Of a stretch of DNA of 64,000 bases, positions 59,205-64,000 are shown piece by piece (the first letter of the stretch is position 1; each line of letters opens with the position of its first letter). The notes under the pieces were generated by a model that worked only from the letters and a program-made list of their open reading frames with translations, was not told the DNA's origin and ran no database searches. The stretch is from Paracoccaceae bacterium (GTDB lineage Bacteria; Pseudomonadota; Alphaproteobacteria; Rhodobacterales; Rhodobacteraceae). The translations under genes were made by a program, and so were the position numbers. Where the stretch lies: positions 43,655 to 107,654 of the forward strand of contig JAKIUB010000006.1 in NCBI GenBank assembly GCA_021647745.1, written 5' to 3'.

Positions 59205-59813
59205 ATGAGCGACAATTTTGAGCGACACAACAAAAAAATGGCCAAAAAGAAGGCGGCGCGTGACAAGATCATGGCAAGCAAAACAGGCGAAAAGGGCCTT
59301 ATTGTTGTCCATACCGGCAAGGGTAAGGGTAAATCCTCGGCCGCTTTTGGTATGATCTTTCGCCACATTGCATGGGGGCGGCCCTGTGCTGTGGTGCAGT
59401 TTATCAAAGGGGGCATGGAGAGTGGCGAGAAAAAACTTATTACCGAGAAGTTTGCCGATATCTGCCCGTTTTATGCCATGGGTGAAGGCTTTACATGGGA
59501 AACGCAGGATAAATCCCGCGATATCGAAATGGCAGAGGCAGCATGGGAAAAGGCAAAAGAGCTGATATTGGACGAAAAAAACCAGATGGTGCTGCTGGAC
59601 GAGATCAATATAGCCCTACGGTATGATTACCTTGATATTGCCGAGGTTGTGCGGTTTTTGAGTGAGGAAAAACCGGAGATGACCCATGTGGTGCTAACCG
59701 GGCGTAACGCCAGGCCCGAACTGCTGGAGGTTGCAGATCTTGTGACCGAGATGGAGCTTGTCAAACACCCGTTCCGCTCGGGGATCAAGGCGCAGGAAGG
59801 TGTTGAGTATTAG
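59205..59813 (+). CDS. cobO: Cob(I)yrinic acid a,c-diamide adenosyltransferase
   Basis: A 202-residue enzyme of the CobO/BtuR/CobA family that adenosylates cobalt corrinoids. The P-loop VHTGKGKGKSSAAFG (about residues 35-49) is characteristic, as are VQFIKGGMESGE, VLLDEINIALRYDYLD and LTGRNARPELLEVADLVTEM. The basic N-terminus KKMAKKKAARDKIMASK is common. A GGAGG ribosome binding site sets the start. It lies about 0.8 kb after cobN on the same strand. Confidence 0.94.
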   Translation: MSDNFERHNKKMAKKKAARDKIMASKTGEKGLIVVHTGKGKGKSSAAFGMIFRHIAWGRPCAVVQFIKGGMESGEKKLITEKFADICPFYAMGEGFTWETQDKSRDIEMAEAAWEKAKELILDEKNQMVLLDEINIALRYDYLDIAEVVRFLSEEKPEMTHVVLTGRNARPELLEVADLVTEMELVKHPFRSGIKAQEGVEY

Positions 59814-59912
59814 AAATACGGGTTTTACCTAAGTAAAACAAGCAACGGAGCCGTGGCCTCGCCGCACTTATACCTTGCGCTCAAGGGGGCTGGTGCAGGG
59901 TTTACGGGCTTT

Positions 59913-61028
59913 TCAGGCTTGTGCCAGCCAGCCGGCGCTAGACATTTCTTGAAGCCTTGAGGCAGTGCGCGCAAATTCAAAAGCGCCCTCGCCCTGTTGA
60001 AAAAGATTTTCTGGCAGTGCGGCTGCCGAGCAATAAAGCTTCACCTTTGCTTCATAGAGCGCATCTATCAAGGTAACAAACCGTTTAGCCGCGCTGGCTT
60101 GTTCGCGGCTTAATGTCGGAATATCGTCAATTAGCAATATTTGCACGGCCCGGGCGATCGCCAGGTAATCTGCCGCGCCAAAAGCAACTTCGCACAGGGC
60201 CGAAAACCCGGCTCTGCCAATCCCGTCATAAAACAATGGTAGCACCACCTCGCGACCATGCACCTGCAAAACCAGCGGCGCACCCTCCCCGCGGGTATGT
60301 GCTTGCCAGACAGCATCCATCTTTCTATGCGCCTGCGCATCAAGCGGGGTAAAATAGACCGTTTCCGCACGGCGCAGCCCCTGCCGGTAGTCGGTATCCG
60401 AGGCAATATGAAACACCTCCATGCGTTCTTTTATCCGCGCGATAAACGGCACAAAAAGCTGACGGTTCAGCCCGTCTTTATAAAGATCATCGGGGTGGCG
60501 GTTCGAGGTGGCGACAATAACAACTCCACGCTCGAACAGCTTGTCAAACAGCCGACCGACGATCATCGCATCAGTAATATCCCCGATCTGTAGCTCGTCA
60601 AAGCAGAGCAGGGTGGCGGTGGCTGCGATGGCAGCGGCCACCGGCTCTATCGGGTCTTTCTGATAGGTTTTGCGAGCCTCTTTGATGCCGGCATGCACCT
60701 CTTGCATAAATGCATGAAAATGCACCCGCCGCTTTTTGGCAACAGGTGCTGTATCAAAAAACAGGTCCATCAGCATGGATTTTCCACGCCCGACATCGCC
60801 ATAAAGATAGAGGCCCTGCACTTCGATCTGATCAATCGGCTCGCGCCCCCAGCCAAACAACCCCCGCCCGAAGCGGCTGGGGTTTGCCGGATTATAGCCC
60901 TCCAGCCGCCGGTGCAGAAGCTGGAGCTTTTCCACTGCGAGGCGCTGGGCGGCATCATCACGTAGCGCGCCTGAAGCGGTCAGGTCGCGGTAAAGCATAA
61001 GCGGGCCGGAGGGGAAGCGAGCAGGCAT
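59913..61028 (-). CDS. zapE: Cell division protein ZapE (AFG1-like ATPase)
   Basis: A 371-residue AFG1/ZapE AAA-type ATPase associated with division and mitochondrial-type protein quality control. Walker A is YGDVGRGKSMLMDLFFD near residue 75, Walker B LLCFDELQIGDITDAM, and sensor region VIVATSNRHPDDLYKDGLNR. The start at 61028 follows AAAGGAACCT. The next gene upstream on this strand is the second DsrC-like protein. Confidence 0.93.
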   Translation of the reverse strand: MPARFPSGPLMLYRDLTASGALRDDAAQRLAVEKLQLLHRRLEGYNPANPSRFGRGLFGWGREPIDQIEVQGLYLYGDVGRGKSMLMDLFFDTAPVAKKRRVHFHAFMQEVHAGIKEARKTYQKDPIEPVAAAIAATATLLCFDELQIGDITDAMIVGRLFDKLFERGVVIVATSNRHPDDLYKDGLNRQLFVPFIARIKERMEVFHIASDTDYRQGLRRAETVYFTPLDAQAHRKMDAVWQAHTRGEGAPLVLQVHGREVVLPLFYDGIGRAGFSALCEVAFGAADYLAIARAVQILLIDDIPTLSREQASAAKRFVTLIDALYEAKVKLYCSAAALPENLFQQGEGAFEFARTASRLQEMSSAGWLAQA

Positions 61029-61087
61029 AGGTTCCTTTTTGGGTTGATGATTGGCCCGTGTGGCGGGCAGGGTTTGGTTTGCGGTTG

Positions 61088-61459
61088 TCAGCCGGTGCTC
61101 CAGGCTCGGGGTTGTTTCATGCCTGACATCTTCACCGCCTGTTTGACATAGCCGTAAGGAAATAGCTCAAACAGCAGCATCTTGACATCATGCTTATTAA
61201 GGCCGCGCTGGTTTTGTAGCATCTTCAGCACATGGCGCACATCTACCGCCACCCCGTGGTCACTATAGGATTGTCGCATAAAATCAATTATTTGCCAGTG
61301 AAGCGGGGTTAGTTCTATGTCTTCATCTGCCGCAACATGCTCGGCAAATATACGGCTCCATGCCTCGGGGTTCGTAATAAACCCGGCTTCGTCAATCTGA
61401 ACCGGCCCGTTGGGCAATTCAAGTGTGGAAATCTTGTCAGGTAGTGTTCTCATGGGCAA
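61088..61459 (-). CDS. Second DsrC-family paralogue without cysteines (RspA-type)
   Basis: A 123-residue protein with the DsrC/TusE core: DEAGFITNPEAWSRIFAEHV, DIELTPLHWQIIDFMRQSY and LFELFPYGYVKQAVKMSGM. The position of the DsrC arm cysteine is valine (KQAVKMSG) and the C-terminus is RAWSTG; there is no cysteine in the whole protein. It therefore cannot bind sulfur like DsrC or TusE. It is more divergent from DsrC than the copy at 35560 and has an N-terminal extension of about ten residues. It lies 60 bases upstream of zapE. A regulatory role is inferred from the RspA group, not shown here. Confidence 0.82.
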   Translation of the reverse strand: MPMRTLPDKISTLELPNGPVQIDEAGFITNPEAWSRIFAEHVAADEDIELTPLHWQIIDFMRQSYSDHGVAVDVRHVLKMLQNQRGLNKHDVKMLLFELFPYGYVKQAVKMSGMKQPRAWSTG

Positions 61460-61560
61460 AGCCGTCCTTTTGTCGCTGCATTTGGCGCACCCCTTTTTTT
61501 AAAAGTATCGCGGCACTTTTGCCACAGCACAATGCGGCGAAAGGCCCCGATTTTACTCCC

Positions 61561-61824
61561 CTACATACCCAATGCGTCTTTATAAAGCTCCAGTACCGCT
61601 TCCTCTTCGGATATCTCCTGCGGATCTTTTTTACGCAATGCGATCACCTTGCGCAAAACCTTGGTATCATAGCCCCGGGATTTCGCCTCGGCCATCACCT
61701 CTTTTTGATGGTCAGCTATGTCTTTCTTTTCAATTTCAAGCCGCTCATAGCGCTCGACAAACGCGCGAAGCTCGCTCGAGGTTACCCGATACTGGCTTTG
61801 CTGAATCTCGTCATTTTCATCCAT
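61561..61824 (-). CDS. gapR: GapR-type DUF2312 DNA-binding protein
   Basis: An 87-residue nucleoid-associated protein of the alphaproteobacterial DUF2312/GapR family, which clamps overtwisted DNA and is needed for replication in Caulobacter. Characteristic are SSELRAFVERYERLEIEKKD, EAKSRGYDTKVLRKVIALRK and the short C-terminal EEEAVLELYKDALGM. Entirely helical with charged coiled-coil stretches. Confidence 0.93.
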   Translation of the reverse strand: MDENDEIQQSQYRVTSSELRAFVERYERLEIEKKDIADHQKEVMAEAKSRGYDTKVLRKVIALRKKDPQEISEEEAVLELYKDALGM

Positions 61825-61933
61825 AAAATCATCTCCTGCCTGCCTGGATTTCGAGCCGCGACCCTAACGGCCACACCCGCAATGGGCAAGAGCAATGCTT
61901 GCCAATCTTGCACCCTTGCCCTAAAGAACCCCC

Positions 61934-62161
61934 ATGGAAAATATCTACACATATATCGTTTATGCCGGCGCTGTGCTGACTATACTTGGCCTTGTCGGAC
62001 TGGGGATATCTGTCCGCATGGCCTTCAAAATAAAAAAAGATGCCATCGCCGGCGAAGATACAAAAGACCGCATGCAGACCCTGATCGCGCTCAACACCGC
62101 CGCCCTCGGCTTTTCTTTTATCGGGCTGGCGCTGGTAGCCGTCGGGGTTTTGCTTGGGTAA
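61934..62161 (+). CDS. Small two-helix membrane protein
   Basis: A 75-residue protein with two transmembrane segments (about residues 6-26 and 52-73) joined by a basic cytoplasmic loop (RMAFKIKKDAIAGEDTKDR). It has no strong ribosome binding site (AAAGAACCCCC before the ATG), but the frame uses typical codons. No family assigned with certainty; it resembles small conserved Rhodobacterales membrane proteins. Confidence 0.7.
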   Translation: MENIYTYIVYAGAVLTILGLVGLGISVRMAFKIKKDAIAGEDTKDRMQTLIALNTAALGFSFIGLALVAVGVLLG

Positions 62162-62169
62162 TACCCGCG

Positions 62170-62922
62170 CTAGAGTGGCCCGCTAACCTCGTTAATCGAC
62201 GCGGCAATCAGCCCAAGGCAGCGCGGCGAAGAAAAGCTGTGATCCGCATCCTTGACAATCTGAAGCCGGATATCCGGCCCCGACAGATGCTCGAGCAAGC
62301 GCAGCGGCACCGCCATTTTCACCGAGCTGTCAGCCGTGCCATGCAACAGGCGCACCGGAAAAGGCACATCTAGCGGGCGGCGCAGCACCAGATTATTGCG
62401 GCCATCCTCGATCAGGCGGCGGGTGATAATATAGGGGCTGTCCTCGTATTCTGACGGCAGCACGACCTGCCCGTCGCGCATCAACGTGGCTCTCTGATCC
62501 GCATCAAACCCACCCCACATTGAATCCTCGGTAAAATCGGGCGCCGCTGCCACGCCCACCAGCCCCTTCACCTTTTGTGGTATTTCGCGAGCCAGCAACA
62601 GAGCAATCCAGCCCCCCATGGACGAGCCGACAATCACCTGCGGCCCCTCGGTCAGGGCTGTGATAATCTCGCGGGCATCCTCGGCCCAATCGCCGATACA
62701 GCCTTGGGTAAACGCTCCGTCGCTCAGCCCGTGGCCCGAATAATCAAACCGTAAAAAAGCCCGCCCCTGTTGTGCCGCCCATTCTTGCAAATAAAGCGCC
62801 TTGCTGCCCTGCATGTCCGATTTGAACCCGCCAAGAAACACCACCCCCGGCCCACGCCCCGAGGTTTGCACATAGGCCAAACACCGCCCGCTGCCAGCCT
62901 TGAAAAACGCATTTTTATCCAT
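62170..62922 (-). CDS. Alpha/beta hydrolase (ABHD10-like)
   Basis: A 250-residue serine hydrolase. The nucleophile elbow is VGSSMGGW, the oxyanion region VVFLGGFKSDMQGSKA, the acid in LLHGTADSSV and the histidine in KDADHSFSS. FLRFDYSGHGLSDG is typical of the palmitoyl-thioesterase/ABHD10 group. Substrate unknown. It is divergent from thrS, 173 bases away. Confidence 0.88.
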   Translation of the reverse strand: MDKNAFFKAGSGRCLAYVQTSGRGPGVVFLGGFKSDMQGSKALYLQEWAAQQGRAFLRFDYSGHGLSDGAFTQGCIGDWAEDAREIITALTEGPQVIVGSSMGGWIALLLAREIPQKVKGLVGVAAAPDFTEDSMWGGFDADQRATLMRDGQVVLPSEYEDSPYIITRRLIEDGRNNLVLRRPLDVPFPVRLLHGTADSSVKMAVPLRLLEHLSGPDIRLQIVKDADHSFSSPRCLGLIAASINEVSGPL

Positions 62923-63095
62923 GTGCCTTTATCCTTCATCTGCTTTGCCTCGCCTATAGCATGCCCATGGCCAATATGGCAAAACCACACGCTGCGCGCC
63001 CCGCCGGTTCTTGACAATCGCGTGGAAAGCCGCCATGCATCCCCCTTCCAGTAACCGGGCGTTTCGTAGGCGCCAAACTTCAAAGGAGAGCCGAT

Positions 63096-64000
63096 ATGGC
63101 CGAAGTTTCCCTCACCCTCCCCGATGGCGCTGTGCGCAAATACGAGGCTGGCATTACCGGCGCGGCGGTGGCATCCGATATTTCCAAAAGCCTTGGCAAA
63201 GCCGCACTGGCCTGTGCCATCGATGGCCAGTTTTCTGACCTCTCGATCCCGATCGAGGCAGACGCCGATTTCGCGATTTACACCAACAAAGACGAGCCAC
63301 AAGCGCTGGAGCTTTTTCGCCACGATGCCGCCCATATCATGGCCCGCGCGGTGCAGGAGCTGTGGCCCGATGTGCAGGTCACCATCGGCCCGGTGATCAA
63401 AAACGGCTGGTATTATGATTTTGACCGCGAGGAACCCTTTACCGAAGACGACCTCAAAACCATCGAGAAAAAGATGCGCGAGATCATCAACAAACGCGAA
63501 CCGGTGCGCACCGAGGTATGGGAACGCGCCCGCGCCATCCAGTTTTATAAGGACAATAACGAGCCTTATAAGGTCGAGCTGATCGAAAGCATCCCCGGCG
63601 ATGAAGACCTGCGCATGTATTGGCATGGCGAGTGGCAAGACCTGTGCCGCGGGCCACACCTTGCCCATACCGGCCAAGTTCCGGGGGACAGTTTTAAGCT
63701 GATGTCGGTCGCCGGTGCCTATTGGCGCGGTGACAGCAATAACAAAATGCTCCAGCGCATTTATGGCGTTGGCTTTCGCAACAAAGCTGACCTCAAGGCG
63801 CATTTGTTTATGCTGGAGGAGGCCGAAAAGCGCGACCACCGCCGGCTTGGCAAGGAAATGGGCCTGTTTCACCTGCAAGAAGAGGCCCCCGGCATGGTGT
63901 TTTGGCACCCCAATGGCTGGGAGCTTTATCGCATTTTGCAAGACTATATGCGCCGCCGCCAAAGGGATGACGGCTACCTTGAGATTAACACCCCGATGGT
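63096..64000 (+). CDS. thrS: Threonyl-tRNA synthetase, N-terminal part (cut by window edge)
   Basis: Class II synthetase charging tRNA-Thr. An AAAGGAG ribosome binding site precedes the ATG at 63096, and the frame is open to the window end (301 codons). A TGS domain covers about residues 1-60, followed by the editing domain with the zinc-type HDAAHIMARAVQELWP and later DLCRGPHLAHTGQ, and the start of the catalytic core (LFHLQEEAPGMVFWHPNGW). No T-box or other leader is seen. Confidence 0.96.
   Translation, partial: MAEVSLTLPDGAVRKYEAGITGAAVASDISKSLGKAALACAIDGQFSDLSIPIEADADFAIYTNKDEPQALELFRHDAAHIMARAVQELWPDVQVTIGPVIKNGWYYDFDREEPFTEDDLKTIEKKMREIINKREPVRTEVWERARAIQFYKDNNEPYKVELIESIPGDEDLRMYWHGEWQDLCRGPHLAHTGQVPGDSFKLMSVAGAYWRGDSNNKMLQRIYGVGFRNKADLKAHLFMLEEAEKRDHRRLGKEMGLFHLQEEAPGMVFWHPNGWELYRILQDYMRRRQRDDGYLEINTPM

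Noticed and set aside
62724..63962. Minus-strand frame of about 412 codons spanning the intergenic region and thrS
   Set aside because: It is antisense to the 5' part of thrS, which has a good ribosome binding site and clear domains, and overlaps the alpha/beta hydrolase gene.
1..64000. Mobile elements, prophage, CRISPR arrays and tRNA genes
   Set aside because: I found no transposase, integrase, phage gene, regularly spaced repeats or cloverleaf-type sequence in any gap.

Overview
The window looks like chromosomal DNA of an alphaproteobacterium, most likely of the Rhodobacterales. The support is gene order (an aminotransferase, ftsK, lolA; an SDR, uvrC, pgsA, moaD, moaE), a GapR-type DUF2312 protein, an FtsK with an N-terminal membrane domain, and moderate-to-high GC. 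That placement is an inference from content; no rRNA gene is present to confirm it. I see no tRNA or rRNA gene, insertion sequence, prophage or CRISPR array, and no gene-free stretch longer than 300 bases.

Layout. 1-5109 (mostly minus strand): the 5' part of ileS, a remnant of an aspartic protease, an ArsR-like HTH regulator divergent from a group III truncated haemoglobin, and a copper-delivery operon Sco / PCu(A)C / Sco. 5241-23559: the centre of the window, a reverse-type dissimilatory sulfite reductase (rDsr) sulfur-oxidation locus. The plus strand carries dsrA-B-E-F-H-C-M-K-L-J-O-P, then a TrpD2/YbiB-like protein, then dsrN. A divergent minus-strand operon carries a TauD/TfdA-like dioxygenase, two small unknown proteins and cysG (sirohaem synthase). 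At the far end tusA and dsrE2 are divergent from a YeeE/YedE sulfur transporter. 23632-29499: gcvT-gcvH-gcvP, an orphan TRAP solute-binding protein and a DUF2892 protein. 29511-48907: housekeeping genes (RNA methyltransferase, aminotransferase, ftsK, lolA, AKR, S49 peptidase, Ca/Na exchanger, pteridine-reductase-like SDR, uvrC, pgsA, moaDE, a cytochrome c, ubiA, OmpA-family protein, M48 peptidase) with a cysteine-free DsrC paralogue among them. 49026-53500: an RND efflux pair. 53603-59813: cobW, cobN and cobO for adenosylcobalamin, with a lipoprotein deacetylase-like gene. 59913-64000: zapE, a second cysteine-free DsrC paralogue, gapR, an alpha/beta hydrolase and the 5' part of thrS.

How the sulfur genes fit together. 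Following the Allochromatium model, YeeE/YedE could import sulfur or thiosulfate. TusA and DsrE2 would pass persulfide sulfur to DsrEFH, which loads DsrC on its C-terminal cysteines. DsrAB, with sirohaem made by CysG and amidated by DsrN, oxidises the sulfur to sulfite using DsrL as electron carrier, and DsrMKJOP exchanges electrons between DsrC and the quinone/periplasmic pool. DsrR and DsrS are not visible in this window. The oddest features are the dioxygenase/small-protein/cysG operon, the TrpD2-like gene inside the dsr operon, the RNA hairpins on both sides of dsrC, and the two DsrC paralogues that have lost both active cysteines (RspA-type).
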